Numbered from the stretch's first letter, positions 39,101 to 49,939 are shown. The stretch is 64,000 bases of DNA from Lophius americanus (GCA_037951165.1 JBBDHG010000032.1:10729501-10793500); one strand, 5' to 3'. Made by a program: numbers and translations. Notes: a model not told the origin generated them from the sequence alone.

Positions 39101-42100
39101 GAACATCGTCAACAAGCAGAAAGTGGCTCGTGCTCGGATTCAACACAGGCCGCCGAGGGTAAGGGCTCCAGACAAAACTCCACGCCACTCGGCGGCGATG
39201 ACGTGAATGCGTGTGTGTGGGACTGATCTAAGGCAAAGGCACGAGGACGAAGTGAACGCGTTTGTGATGCCCACCGTACCAAACAGTGCGGGGATTTTTT
39301 CGACGTGAAGACCGACGAAAATTCCAGCCGTGAAATTTGACCCTTTTCCTTTCTTCTCTGCTGGCCGCTGCCCTGAGGCCGAGGGCTTTTTCGCAGCATC
39401 GAGGGAGATTAATATCAGCCATTCAAAGAGCTGTTTGTTTGCTCGGAATATTTGATAAGAGACTTTGAAGTCGAATAAAGCAAAGGAGAATAGACCGTCT
39501 GAGGACAGGCACTTTTTCCCAATGAGGAATAAAAGAGTTTCTTCATTCTCTGTCGGTTCTGAGCAGTTTATGGGCTGGAAATACTGGAAATAAACATCCT
39601 TTAAATTCACTTCCTCCAAAAACTAAATCCAAGACGTGAAATCTGATCGTTTTCTCGCTGAGGGGCTGCAACTGAAGTTAGTTTTTGACTATTTAACAAT
39701 CTAAGTATTTATGGTCCAGTGTGTAAAATTTAGAAGGTATCGCTTTGAATAAATGAAAAATAATAATCATAACTATGTTTTTGTGTGTACTTTCAGCTGA
39801 AAGTAAAAATATTTTTTTAATGTTTGATTAGAAAAAGCCCTTTTTATCTCCATGGAGCGGGTCCATATGGAAGCCGCCACGTTCGTACAGACGCCTGGAG
39901 AGGTATTTAGCGTTTTAAGTTGTTATTGTGTTTTGACAAATGGAGGATCAAACTTATTATTTAGAACAAGAAAAAGCAACGGAGCACCAAGCCTGGCCGT
40001 CAAAGGCAAACATGAAGACTCGTGAAACGTTTAGATGTAGAACCCACCGGCAGCCTGGAGGATTTGACTCGGCTCAGTGCCACCAGCCTACTTCCCAGCA
40101 GCTGCAAAGGGAAGGAGGCTGGCGGCGAGATTGTCACGGAGCTTCAGAGCGCCCGATCCCGTCCGGATCAAAACCCCTTCCCTGAGATCGTTGCCATTTC
40201 TCCTCCTGGGAAGCGATCATTCCAGCAGCCGGACCGACGTCACCAGTTCGAGCGCTGGTTCCCTGATAATATTTTCTCTGCGATGGTGCTCCGGGTCGGC
40301 TTAGGAAAAAAATTCCGCCAGAGCAGGAGAGGGAGAGATCTCGCATCGCCTCCCCTCAGCCAAATTTTACACACTGGACCTTGAGTGATGACCTCAGAAT
40401 TACGAGATTGTGAAAGTAACCAGACATGGAAATGAGTTGATTTGCATCAGTAATAGTCTGTGAGTTAAATCCAAAACTCAACTGTGAGTCATGTCTTATC
40501 ATATATTAATGTCTTATTATTATTTGTATGGTGAGTAGTTGAGTCAAAGCATGGCGTGCTCTGGTTTACGGAGTCACAACCAAAGCCATGCGCTAATTAC
40601 ATTTCAAATAATAGGATAAAAATAACTTGAGACACAATTGCTTATCTAACTCTCTTTTATAGGAGCTTCTTCAGCTAGCTTATGTGAAAATTATTTGACA
40701 AATGTGTGTTTCCCTCCTTCTCCACAGCAGCCTACGGAATATTTTGACATGGGCATCTTCCTGGCTTTCTTCGTGGTCGTGTCCCTGGTTTGCCTCATCC
40801 TGCTCATCAAAATCAAACTCAAGCAGAGGAGAAGCCAGGTTAGTGTCAATCAATCAATCAATCTTCTGTGTCTAGTGTCTGAGAACACTGAAGCAGGAGA
40901 GTACAGGACATCCCAGTTTAAGTCGCACGCTCACACCATGCCTCGTCTCAGACAGTGAGTCAGCTGACAGCAGAGCTGCTGAGATATATCTCGTGTGTGT
41001 TGACAAAAAGCTGTTAGTGGGTTGTTTAAGTGAGGGGTATGAAACAAATAAGCGTCTAATTAATACTGATAAGAGGGTGGCTGCTGGAACCGAGTGTCAT
41101 TACAAGGCAGAGAATCTGGGGCGATATCCGTTAAGACAGGTGTAACGTGTCTGCGTGGGTGAATAATGGCCGTCTGCATGTGTCACAGGAACGTATAACT
41201 CCAATGTGACTTCCTGTGGTAGGTAATTACTGACTAACACCAGGGTAACAACCTCTCGTGTGACGTACTCTCCTTACTCGCTCATACGTACGAGCGTTTT
41301 AATGAGCCTTTTAGGGAAAAAAAATATTTCAGAATCATTACCTCCGAAAAGGAGGTTACGTCTACACCTCTGTGCGTTTGTCTGTTTATGACCAAGATGA
41401 AGGAAACCCTACAGGCCGGATTTCCATGAAAATCTACCCAAAAGTAGGTTTTGGCACATCCTAGAGATGATTACATTTTGGTGAGGTCGGGTAGGACGCA
41501 GCACTTTAAATGAAACAACATTTTTAGCGGTGACGTCACCTTGCGGCGAATTGCCGTCTTGAAACTCTTGTGTTGGAGCCATGGTCCAGTTCTTCATTTA
41601 ATTTTATGATTTATTTTGTTTATTTGACAGGGACAATGCCCAAATGTCTTGTATCAGATATAGCTCTGAGCTCATTTTCATCTGTAGTCCCCGGAAGGTA
41701 GGCAACAGTAAACAACATGGCAGCTAGGCGGGCCTCAGTTAAACTACAAAGACAATTACAAAAATATATACATACACAGTGCAGTTACAATCTAAAATAC
41801 ATCATTACATATGGGAGAATAACAATTCACTCAGATTGTTAAGAAGAGCAGACGGTGTGATGACCAGTGTCTGGTCACTTACAGTCATTTGGGTCAGATG
41901 GTGGTCGTAGCCTCCAAGCTAGGGATGCTAACAGACTTGAAAGTGTCTTTTACGAATTGACATCAGTGGACAGGTTTCTAAATAACAAACAAACTTTGAG
42001 GGCTTGAGCTGAACTAAAGTATGTGTAATTGTCCTGACGTTATTTGGGTTTGTAAAATAAAGATTATGACAATAACAGCTCATCGTGACAAAAGTCATCG

Positions 42101-45100
42101 TGTTGTGTTCATTGACTCTGAGAGGTTTTTCGGTTGATTTACAGGCAGGCAATAACTAGAATCTGCATGAAATCTTCCGAAATGAAGCCAACTTATTGAT
42201 TCTGATGACAATAATTCTATCCGAGGGGAATTTTGGGCCTTGTCTTCAGTGACGTTTCTTTCTCCCGCACAAAGCCACAGAAAATGACCGACTCAAAACA
42301 CAAACATCATTTTGTTTCATGTTCAGGGCTAGGATGATTGCTCTGTACTTCTGTTTGCAATTATATAGTGGAAAGGCAACATTTAGAAAGAAACGCCCTC
42401 ATTCAACTCTAGTTTAGTTAAGTCTTTATAAAAAACTGTGTGCACAATAGATTTGCCAACGATTCAGGCTATAAATCACACTGTCAGCTACTTTCATCCG
42501 AGCCAAGCCTGATTGGGGCGTGTAAAGTGCCGCGTTTACGATACACTGTGATATTTACGGTTGTTTAGATGGTAGTATGTCATTCACCACTTACCAATCA
42601 GGAACTTTTCCACGCAGACATTGCCTAGTACAAATGATTACGAGGGACGGGTGTTGTTAGGACTTTATTAATACTCATAATTCCTTTTCGGCGATACTTC
42701 TCTCCCCAATATTTGCTCCAGAAGAGTAAAGGTACAACATGAACAGATGTGAAAAACGTCAAACATCCCAGGGGCATAATCAAATTGTTTTTTTGGCCTA
42801 CTTGCTTTGCTACAGCAGAAGCAGAGGATCATCATGTGACCAACTCTTCAGCTCATTCAAAAGACAGAATTCTCAAAAGAGTGTATTTCCAGAATAATGC
42901 CTGGGCGAGGTGACTTATTTTGTAAACAGAATCAAGAAAAGCCTTCAAAGAGTTTTTGAGGTAACTGAGTTTGGGTGTAACTTTGAGGATCTGGATCCAA
43001 CACGTTGTCAAAAACTTAGATCATTTACATTTCTGTAATTTATGAGACTGTAAGCGGTAGAAATACAAGTGCTTTACTTTGACACGTCTAACTAAACTCT
43101 CTGTTTAGTTAGACGTGACGTTAGGAGGATACCTATCTATTATCATTAGCAAATTCAAAATGTCCGCTTTAGACAGACGGACCAGATCTTCATGTCCTCC
43201 ACTGATTAAATTTACCGCAATTTTGAAAACGCCAGATATGTTAGAATGAATTAACATTAGCAGCAGTTTCTCCGGGAGGTTAAGGACAATAATGTGATGG
43301 AAAAATAGGAATCCGAGGTAATTTATCACCGGTTTTTGTTGCCCTTCCTTAAAGACGACGGCTCGTGTGCATGGAGAGAATCTAGGTACGCACACAAGGT
43401 CACTGCATTAAACATATATGCTGAGCGACTGAAAAAAGGCGGTGTCCCAGCATGGCCTTAAGTTGACATGTCTGGATCATGGCGTAAAAAGATGTATATT
43501 GCGCTTAAAGACAACTCAATAACCAACTTGTTTCCCCATTTATGAACAAAGCAGAGCTCGGAAAGCAAAGAATATTAAGAACTCCTATCAGTCAGAATGA
43601 AATCAGTCAGTGAAAAAGTGCCTTATGATGATTAGAATAGCAACAGAGGCTTGAAACCACGAACTCCATCCCAGATTACATGACTTCATTTTGAATTAAA
43701 TTATAATAAATATTTAACTTTTATCGCTGAGACCATTAGTAAGCAAGAATTAATATAGTATTAACTGGATTGAGCTGGGACAATTAAAAAGAACGATTTG
43801 CAATATATTATCAGTCTTCTTATTTTTCTTCACATTAATGTCAGCAGAGAAGAATACAGCTCAACAGCAAACAACACATTAGATTTAAATGGATGTTTGC
43901 TTATTTTCTGTCCGATAGTCTTTTGACTGTTTTGTCATTTAAGGTCTCATTTCCACTCAAATTCTACAAGCATTAAAATGTCTATGACTCATCAGAGACT
44001 CCTGCTGACCCTGACCCACCTTCCTCTGCTCCTCAGAGCTCCATGAACAGAATGGCCATCCAAGCCTTGGAGAAGATGGAGACCAGAAAGTTCAAGGCGA
44101 AAGGAAAGGGCCAACGTGAGAGCAGCTGCGGAGCCTCGGACTCACTGAGCAGCAGCTCCACCTCTGACTGCGCCATCTGTCTGGAGAAGTACATTGATGG
44201 GGAGGTGAGGAGAAAACTGCTCATTTTTAATTCATGACTCAATCTGCTTCCATTTATACCATATAGTTCAAACTGCAGGAGCACGATTTATGTCAGCTCC
44301 TACATAAATACAACAGAGGTACACATTCCTGGTTTTCATGCTTTTTTATTCAATAAATAGGCACAATGTACCTCTGGATATCATTACATCTAGTATCATA
44401 GCAACAGGACTTCACAGTATCATTATCATGATTTTGCCTTTTCTCCTCGTATACTTGATTTTTACATTCTCACTCATATAAAATGTTCTTACTGTCGTTT
44501 TGCAGCGATCTCCGGCACAAACATTTCCTTTGGGACCAATAAAGTTTTATCTTATCGTCTTATAATGATTGGAACCTTCTAGCTGCATCTTTTTTTTTTA
44601 TCCATGAAGGAAATTAAATGCATTTTCAATCTTCTTCAATGAAAACATATTCTTTAAACCTTTCATATCAAAAACCTCATTACAGAAATCCGGATGCTCA
44701 TAAATTGAAGTAACATCATCTGTTTTTCATCCATATATAATCGTCTCTTCACTCTGTTCTGCGTAGCGATGCTCTTCTGCCCACTGAGCGTGTTTTCATT
44801 TCATTACACAGACATGAAACATAATCACAAAACACTTAAGAGCACAATAGAGTGGAAGTTCCCCTGATGTGCTCGGGGACCACAGTCCTGCGATCTTGAG
44901 TGGCATTCTTTCAGGCGCCTTTCAGATGTTTAGTTCAGTCTTTCCGAGCACCTGGAGAGATAATGGTACCCAGAGTGCATTGGGTTGAGATTACGCTTCC
45001 TGTTTTCCCACTCGGCCGTTCTTTTAAACCTTAAAGGAGTCATCATCGAAATATGTATCCCAATCTGTGGTCTTTGAGGGTTTACTGTTAATGACGTAAC

Positions 45101-48100
45101 TCATCCTCGACACGGACGCCGGCCGCAGGGACGAAGTGTTTGTTTGGTTATTTTGCGGGTATATGTCTCTTTGGGAAGGAGGATAAAACACAACAAAGCT
45201 CGGCGCCAGGATTGCACACAGGAAGTGGCGATATAAAAGGCTGAATGGCATCAAAGCAGTTTTTTTGAGCAGAAAAAAAACCCCGTGTGGAAGAGAGCCC
45301 AGAGATGAGTCACATTAAGCCATAGAGCAGAGTATTTACGGCGGTGAAGGCGCTCTCGCTGGAAAAGAATAATAGAAGTCCAATTCATTCTGCTGCTGCT
45401 TTTGTGTCTGGGAATTCCTCCATGCCAGTTCTCCATCTGAGTACAAAGCATTCTTCTCATATCAGTCCTCAGGTGTAAGCCTCCTGTTTGGTTTGTTCCA
45501 CAAAGGGCTGACATGGAGCATCAGACTTGTGTTTGTACTGCAGCGGGCCATCTTGTTAAGAGTTTGTGGAATGATGTAAATTTTGCTCCTCCAAGTTAAA
45601 AACTGGATTGGACTCTTAACCGCCGACAGTCCTGTAGAACTCTGCTGCCACCCTCTGGTTGTATCACTGCTCAAAGTCCCCTCAGAGAAACTAAAGCCCT
45701 GCTGCAGGATCATGACTTAGGTCTGAGCTTTGGGAGTTTAGATCTAAGTCTGACGCTTTCCAATAATTCACCTTCTCCTGTAATCCTGACTTACAATAGT
45801 TAGGGACTGACTTGCAGGTTCAAGTCCAGAAAACATTTAGGGCCACATTCATTTAACAGAATTCCGAGAAAGTCATAAGTCTAACTTTAAGTTAGGATAG
45901 GAATCAGTAATGATTAAGGTTAACTTGTTTTCAAATTTTTTGTCTTTCCAGTCTGAATTCTACAGAACCCAGGTGATAAAGTATTAGGAAATAAAATAGT
46001 AAATGCACATGCAAACTGTATTTTAATGTTTAATTCACGTTAATATGCTGTTCAGTGTAACTAAAGATGGCCCAACATAAATGGATGTTCTTCAGTTTTC
46101 TGTACTGTAGGTGCTGCTGTATTTGTAGATGTCTGATGAAATCTGGTGCTATCTCCTGCAGGAGCTGCGGGTGATCCCCTGTGCTCACAGGTTTCACAAG
46201 AAGTGTGTCGACCCCTGGCTGCTCCAGCATCACACCTGTCCCCACTGTAGACACAACATCATCGGTGAGTTGGCGCACCGCTTTGAACCGCAGATAAAAT
46301 ATTCACTATCATCAGAAACACTTTTTTTTCGATCATCTTCCCTGGATGTAAAAGAGACGTAACATTATTTCTTCCCACAGAGCAAAAGAAGGGAAATCCA
46401 GGACCGGTATGCATGGACCCTGGTAACCCAGTGCACGGCCGGCAGCGGGTGGTACTGCCCGTCCATTATCCCGGCAGGGTTCATCGGGCTGGACAGGTCA
46501 CAGCCTACCCAACAAGAACCAGCATGGACCCGAACGGCAACCCCATCACCGTGCTCACAGTGGACCAGCACCCAGACCCTCAAGGCCTGTACCCACACCA
46601 GTCGACGTCTGCCTTTCTCCGGAGCTACCATCCTACCCTCCATCTGGACCACTCGCTCAGCCCCCACCACTGTGGATTAGAGCATCGTGCACCGCCGTCC
46701 TACCAGGCCCAGCCACATCACGCTGCTTTTAAAAGACCCAAGTTTCACAGTCGCAACTTTTCCCGGGCGGCCTGCTTTTCGCAGTATGAGACCATGTACC
46801 AGCACTACTACTTTCAGGGCTTGACTTTCCCTCAACAGCCGGAGGGTGGCCAGGGTCACGCTGTGGCAGGGCAGCTTGGTGGAGGAGGGTCTCACAAGGG
46901 CCACCACAGCAGGGCCTACCAGCAGGGGTTGCTGTACCCCACAGTGGTGCACATGGCACCTGCATCTTCTTCAAGGATAGGTGATGCAGGCAGTACTTCA
47001 GGCCTGAGCTGTTACCACGGCCACCGCTCAGTGTGCAGTGGTTACCTCGCCGACTGCCCCGGCAGCGACAGCAGTAGCAGCAGCTCAGGCCAGTGTCACT
47101 GTTCATCCAGCGACTCCATGTTGGATTGTACTGAAGTCAGTAACCAGGGTGTTTACGGTAGCTGCTCCACCTTCCGCAGCTCCCTCAGCAGTGACTACGA
47201 CCCTTACGTCTATCGGAGTAAGAGTCCGTGTAGGGGCTCCACGGGGGATGCAGGGGCTGCGGCATGCGCCGCGGTTTCTGCCGAGGAGTCATCCTCACCT
47301 GCTCCCTTGGGACACGACTGTCTCCAGCTCCCTCCTGGAGCTTCGGGATATAACTCGGGGGACCACCTGTCTAACTGCAGTTTGGAGCCCAACTGCAGCG
47401 GTCGCTCATCACTGGAACCCAGGGAGAACAGCAACGTTAGCACTACCTCATGCGGGGCTCCAGAGGCTACTGGAGCAGACCGGGGGAAAGGGGTGCTTGA
47501 GGAGTCGGGGGAGCTTGGGGCGGCAGCCTGTAGCTGCTGCTTCGAGGTGCTTCCTCCAAACGTGGAGTGTAAAGGGGAGGACTCGGACCAAGCTGGCCCT
47601 CTGGCCACAGGACGCTTTCACAGGGGGGTGGACTATCAGAGCTCATCCTCCAAGAACTACTTTGCTCCTGAGCACATGTGCCCTTCGTCAGACCAGGTGA
47701 GCTTCGAAGGGCTACCTTGCTGCTTCTATAAAGAGATGAAGGTCCACAGAGCCCCAGGGGGGCGCTACACTGAGGATTACTCTGTTAACGTGCAGTACGC
47801 ACAGGCGGACTCGGAAGTATGCCCCGGACAAGGCTGCTGCGAACTCAACCAGAGAATACCCATAATTCCAGAGGACACAGATTGTGAATTGGGCACGGGG
47901 GCAGAAACCCAAAGCAGTTTATTGCCCATTAGTGTCACAGTGGAGGCAGATGTGCGGACAGCGGAGCGGCATGAGGAATACTTCACCTCAGGACAGTTTA
48001 GAGGTCAGCCCTACCCACAGGAGGAAGAAACCAGGGCTTTGTTCAACCCTCAGCTCTCTGCAAGCCTCACCGCTTCAGGGAGAGGCACTTCACAAAATGA

Positions 48101-48119
48101 GGGAGGTTTGGGTCTATGA
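12047..48119 (+). CDS. znrf3: znrf3 gene, exons 2-8 (E3 ubiquitin ligase ZNRF3; 5' exon missing)
   Basis: ZNRF3 is a single-pass membrane RING E3 ligase that ubiquitinates Frizzled and LRP6 at the plasma membrane and is antagonised by R-spondin/LGR. Joined exons 12047-12169, 36386-36460, 39027-39158, 40728-40838, 44037-44204, 46162-46264 and 46381-48119 give 816 codons plus stop, all with GT-AG introns and matching phases. In window numbering: part of the extracellular PA-like domain 1-117, transmembrane helix about 118-139 followed by a basic KLKQRR stop-transfer patch, RING-H2 at 192-232 (C192, C195, C210, H212, H215, C218, C229, C232), then a long Ser/Gly/Cys-rich cytoplasmic tail. The RING and tail blocks (for example SQYETMYQHYYFQGL, YHGHRSVCSGYLADCPGSD) identify ZNRF3 rather than its paralogue RNF43. 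Human ZNRF3 is 936 residues; about the first 100, including the signal peptide, are on exon 1, which is not in the window. Confidence 0.96.
13301..13351. repeat. stem-loop with 11 bp outer arms
   Basis: GAGCGTGTGTG (13301-13311) pairs exactly with CACACACGCTC (13341-13351). Inner CCATT (13312-13316) and AATGG (13324-13328) can also pair, with the remaining bases on the 3' side left as a bulge. Confidence 0.7.
13418..13680. mobile_element. MITE-like element
   Basis: It is bounded by TAATTCCGAT (13418-13427) and its reverse complement ATCGGAATTA (13671-13680). The interior repeats TCGGAAAGG / TTCCGAAAGG / TTCGGAGAGG motifs and TTTACATGCAG, resembling known fish MITEs. No coding capacity. Confidence 0.5.
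14336..14404. repeat. (TAA)n and (TTA)n inverted pair
   Basis: A TAA run (about 14340-14364) and a TTA run (about 14385-14402) lie 20 bases apart and are mutually complementary. Confidence 0.85.
15942..16235. repeat. ATCA microsatellite plus interspersed repeat
   Basis: An (ATCA/ATCG)n run (15942-15998) is joined to TTTATTGAAGCGCCAATTCA, TGTCTCAAGGTGCTTTCCAG, GAGCAGGTCTAGACCAATC, AGACTCAGGGTGGACGGCC and TGACCGGTTGGG. This is a common fish repeat in reverse orientation with its simple-sequence tail. Confidence 0.6.
21760..22055 (-). repeat. tRNA-derived SINE, copy 1 (reverse)
   Basis: This is the reverse copy of the element at 26038. It starts on + with AAATGGTAAACGGACTTATA and ends with GAGCTACCGTCGCCCC, the complement of a Pol III A-box head. 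Confidence 0.75.
25550..25585. repeat. perfect 16 bp-arm hairpin
   Basis: AACTCTGGTGGGTTTG (25550-25565) and its exact reverse complement (25570-25585) are separated by CTGT. Confidence 0.9.
26038..26346 (+). repeat. tRNA-derived SINE, copy 2 (forward)
   Basis: The tRNA-like head has an A box TGGCTCAGTTGG (26050-26061) and a B box GGTTCAATCCC (26094-26104). A body and the tail AAAGTGCCACATAAGTCAGT follow. The family matches the reverse copy 4 kb upstream. Confidence 0.8.
27169..27225. repeat. (CA)n microsatellite, interrupted
   Basis: This CA run is broken by AA, CT and AT units. Confidence 0.9.
30796..30895 (+). repeat. CTCC-AAGGAGG family repeat, copy 1
   Basis: CTACCTCCACTAAGGAGGCT is followed by GTGCGTTTGTCTCTCTGTTT and GAGCAGGATTTCACG. 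It shares its layout with 41337-41500. Confidence 0.4.
32376..32500 (+). repeat. GGGCCCGAGCA repeat with ATT microsatellite tail
   Basis: GGGCCCGAGCATTAGCAGTG and CGACCCTATTGTATCTGATC lead into an (ATT)n run at 32481-32500. The layout is familiar from fish interspersed repeats. Confidence 0.4.
34735..35192 (-). mobile_element. Tc1-like non-autonomous copy with both ends
   Basis: Both termini survive as imperfect inverted repeats (left CGGCCACAACATTAAAAGC, right GGTTATAATGTTATGGCTG). Inside is the antisense of the transposase N-terminal domain, including ACCACTGCAGACTAGGAAC and TTTCCTGCTTCCAACACATC. Most of the DDE domain is deleted. Confidence 0.7.
36171..36190. repeat. 20 bp perfect palindrome
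   Basis: CATGTTTACATGTAAACATG is its own reverse complement and contains two opposed GTAAACA forkhead-type cores, about 200 bases before exon 3. Confidence 0.9.
36386..36460 (+). CDS. znrf3: znrf3 exon 3 (extracellular domain)
   Basis: The exon has 25 codons, in phase 0 at both ends (TTTGCAG|GCA ... CAG|GTTTGT). It encodes AKRAVQRGATAVIFDVSEN, the PA-like fold segment of the ectodomain. Confidence 0.95.
36617..36641. repeat. (GT)n microsatellite
   Basis: This GT run has one GC interruption. Confidence 0.9.
37114..37135. repeat. (CA)n microsatellite
   Basis: This CA run lies next to a C-rich tract (37088-37102). Confidence 0.9.
39027..39158 (+). CDS. znrf3: znrf3 exon 4 (extracellular domain)
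   Basis: The exon has 44 codons, in phase 0 (CCTCAG|CTC ... AGG|GTAAGG). It encodes DPLKRPVVYVKGNDAVKLMN and the basic KVARARIQHRPPR segment that leads to the membrane. Confidence 0.95.
39159..40727 (+). other. znrf3: znrf3 intron 4
   Basis: This 1.6 kb intron is largely occupied by one DNA transposon with 19 bp inverted termini (39713-40380). The 550 bp before it are fairly GC-balanced, with chance open frames on the minus strand only. Confidence 0.85.
39713..40380. mobile_element. non-autonomous DNA transposon with 19 bp terminal inverted repeats
   Basis: The left end GGTCCAGTGTGTAAAATTT (39713-39731) is the exact reverse complement of the right end (40362-40380). The 668 bp element lies wholly inside znrf3 intron 4. 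No clear target-site duplication is seen, so the superfamily is uncertain. The interior is GC-richer than its flanks and contains overlapping open frames of 82 and 121 codons that match no transposase I know. Confidence 0.75.
40728..40838 (+). CDS. znrf3: znrf3 exon 5 (transmembrane helix)
   Basis: The exon has 37 codons, in phase 0 (CTCCACAG|CAG ... CAG|GTTAGT). It carries the juxtamembrane QPTEYFD, about 22 hydrophobic residues (MGIFLAFFVVVSLVCLILLI) and the cytoplasmic KIKLKQRRSQ anchor. Confidence 0.95.
41337..41500 (+). repeat. CTCC-AAGGAGG family repeat, copy 2
   Basis: TTACCTCCGAAAAGGAGGTT, then CCTCTGTGCGTTTGTCTGTT, GGATTTCCATGAAAATC and GATTACATTTTGGTG: the same word order as the copy at 30796. 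Confidence 0.45.
41598..42080. repeat. probable interspersed repeat fragment
   Basis: GTTTATTTGACAGGGACAAT and the following sequence resemble a common fish LINE/SINE 3' region, antisense on +. The right boundary is uncertain. Confidence 0.3.
43083..43117. repeat. perfect 15 bp-arm hairpin
   Basis: CACGTCTAACTAAAC (43083-43097) and its exact reverse complement (43103-43117) flank TCTCT. Confidence 0.9.
44037..44204 (+). CDS. znrf3: znrf3 exon 6 (linker and first half of RING)
   Basis: The exon has 56 codons, in phase 0 (CTCCTCAG|AGC ... GAG|GTGAGG). It encodes a basic linker (ALEKMETRKFKAKGKGQR), a serine run and the first RING pair CAIC. The RING finger is split by the next intron. Confidence 0.95.
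44205..46161 (+). other. znrf3: znrf3 intron 6
   Basis: This 2.0 kb intron separates the two halves of the RING finger. It holds a LINE-tail-like fragment near 44490-44562; otherwise nothing was recognised. Confidence 0.85.
44490..44562 (+). repeat. short LINE-tail fragment
   Basis: CCTTTGGGACCAATAAAGTT followed by TTATCTTATCGTCTTAT resembles the 3' tail of fish non-LTR elements (ATAAAG then a short simple repeat). Confidence 0.45.
46162..46264 (+). CDS. znrf3: znrf3 exon 7 (second half of RING)
   Basis: The exon has 34 codons plus one base (CTCCTGCAG|GAG ... ATC G|GTGAGT). It supplies RING ligands Cys, His, His, Cys, Cys, Cys in the block IPCAHRFHKKCVDPWLLQHH. It is followed by a 116 bp intron, the shortest in this gene. 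Confidence 0.95.
46381..48119 (+). CDS. znrf3: znrf3 exon 8 (cytoplasmic tail and stop)
   Basis: The exon completes the split Glu codon, then runs 578 codons to TGA at 48117-48119. It begins EQKKGNPGP after TTCCCACAG. The tail keeps the vertebrate islands LPVHYPGRVHR, AYPTRTSMD, YETMYQHYYFQGL, a serine run, SSLSSDYDP, YEGLPCCFY-like FEGLPCCFYKE, YTEDYSVNVQY and QRIPIIPED, separated by poorly conserved linkers. No frameshift is seen. The exon is markedly more GC-rich than its surroundings. Confidence 0.96.
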
Positions 48120-49750
48120 ACTTGAGCCCGGATTCAAGGGACTCCGAAGTCAGAAATGTATTTGGTACCGTTTCAGTCAGTCACTTATTGAAACCCTCAG
48201 CTGCCTTTTCCTAACCCTGCACTCTGAGCGCTGAATGTTATCTTAGATTGTGTGGCTTTCTACTGAAAAGGCCTAGATATTGTTCATTCCTGTGGCCACA
48301 AACGTCTCGATGCCAAACCGTGCGCTGAGACGGAGTGAAACCCCCCTCCGTGTGGATGGAGGATTTTAACTGAAAGTAGTCGTAGGTTGGTATGGGCATT
48401 GGCGGTTAACACAGTCACCTGGGCCAGCTTCTAGTGAGGTTTTGTTGAGAACAAGTTATCAAGACTTAATCCTTTCTCAGAGATGTAGGATCGACAGGAA
48501 AAAGTAAACTCTAAAATCATAAGCATCGACACCAACACTGACTGCCTATAAAGCTTCAACCACCGACTCACATAGGTTGCAAGACATAGCTATACCAAAA
48601 CAGAAATATATTTTTTTTAAGAGCAGGGAAATGGGTCTTTTAAAGTTTTGGCGACCCGCACATTTCTCTGAGGAGAAGCTATATAAGACAGAAAACATAA
48701 TGCATAGAAATGTGAATGCATGGCTGACACTGGTTCAATCTGATACAGAATTTGTTTTATGCATTGCATTTCTGTCCAGTAGTAGCCTACGTACCTGTGA
48801 GATGTGCCGGCAAACTCTCTGTAGCAATATCTAAAAACACTGAACCTCTTTTAGTCCAACTCCAGACTAGCGTCAGTGTCTCGGGGTCAGTAGATTTCTA
48901 GTTTGGAGGCCCTTAAAAGTGTATTTTTTTGCTATCACAAACCCAACTTCCTTAACAGGGCATCCTCTAATAAATATCTCTAAAGGTTCTAGCGCGTATA
49001 AAAAAGGCCAAAGGAAAGTAGCTGGAAAATAATCAGAATTCATAAGGCATCCTTCATGTACTGTGACTTTTTCTTTTTTTTTTTTTTTTAATGATGCAGT
49101 TCTACATACCAGTGTATCCGTTTGAAAATCATGCCATGCATAATACATACATGCAATATCGATGCTTGTCATTCATGCCTTCCTGTTTGTCCTGCAGACT
49201 GTTTTTATACTGTTTCTATGAAATATACACATTCTCTACACCAGAAGAGAACTTTCTAAAAATAACCCTATTTATAAGTTAACCCAGTGCTGTAATCAAG
49301 TGAGAATCTAATCTTGCCTTCTGCATAGAGATATGTACCTACTGCAAATATAACAATTTTGGGGTACTTGAGTCACTATTTAATTTTTTTTTTGTTATTG
49401 TTTTTAGCACTTAAAAAAGATTAAAGTGTACAAAAATTAATATTTTTAATTTTTTAAGAATATAATTATTTTCTGTCATTACCATTACAAATGTTTAAAA
49501 AAGAGGCTAGAAATCAATCTGTGTATATTTCTGTACTTGTATAGCAAACACATTTCATAAATGGAAATATGTTCTCTGAATATTTATTTACTAATATATT
49601 TATCTTTAAGCCATGTCTTATGTTCAGAGTGTATGAACGCTTGAGTTTATTTGGTTGCTTTGTATTTGGAGAAAAAAAATCACTAACATGAGACTTTGTA
49701 TATACATGGTATTGCACACAAGACGATTAAATCTTCTCTGACCAAAAAAC
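48120..49750 (+). other. znrf3: znrf3 3' untranslated region
   Basis: AT-rich sequence follows the TGA, with several ATTTA motifs, TATTTATTTA at about 49579 and long T/A runs. It ends just after a poly(A) signal. The exact end is inferred. Confidence 0.7.
49726..49731 (+). terminator. znrf3: probable znrf3 poly(A) signal ATTAAA
   Basis: ATTAAA is followed by a CTTCTCTG tract about 6 bases on. A second ATTAAA at 49785-49790 is an alternative that would bring the end closer to coq5. Confidence 0.5.
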
Positions 49751-49939
49751 TGATTTTAAAACTTTAGTACCATACAGTTTTGTAATTAAAAATGTACAAA
49801 GATCTGTAAAATATACAGTTTTATTCAAGGAACGTGTTGTGCTGTCCTCCTTTCCATGATCTGCATTGTACAAAAACTTTTCATCACTTTCATTATTGAT
49901 GATAGTTTTCCTTTGCTTCTAGAAGAATTCCGTCACATA

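Larger units (their letters stand above)
40839..44036 (+). other. znrf3: znrf3 intron 5
   Basis: This 3.2 kb intron contains two interspersed-repeat fragments (41337-41500 and 41598-42080) and a perfect 15 bp-arm hairpin at 43083-43117. The rest is AT-rich and unassigned. Confidence 0.85.

Noticed and set aside
39109..39619. Minus-strand open frames just after znrf3 exon 4
   Set aside because: They run through the exon 4 boundary antisense and show no family resemblance, so chance in GC-balanced intron is likely.
46729..47608. Minus-strand open frames of 125 and 132 codons opposite exon 8
   Set aside because: They lie antisense to strongly conserved codons and have no independent family similarity.
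47038..47700. Second open frame of 220 codons inside znrf3 exon 8
   Set aside because: It is a shadow of the GC-rich, serine-rich coding exon in another frame. The protein looks low-complexity and the znrf3 frame is clearly the conserved one.
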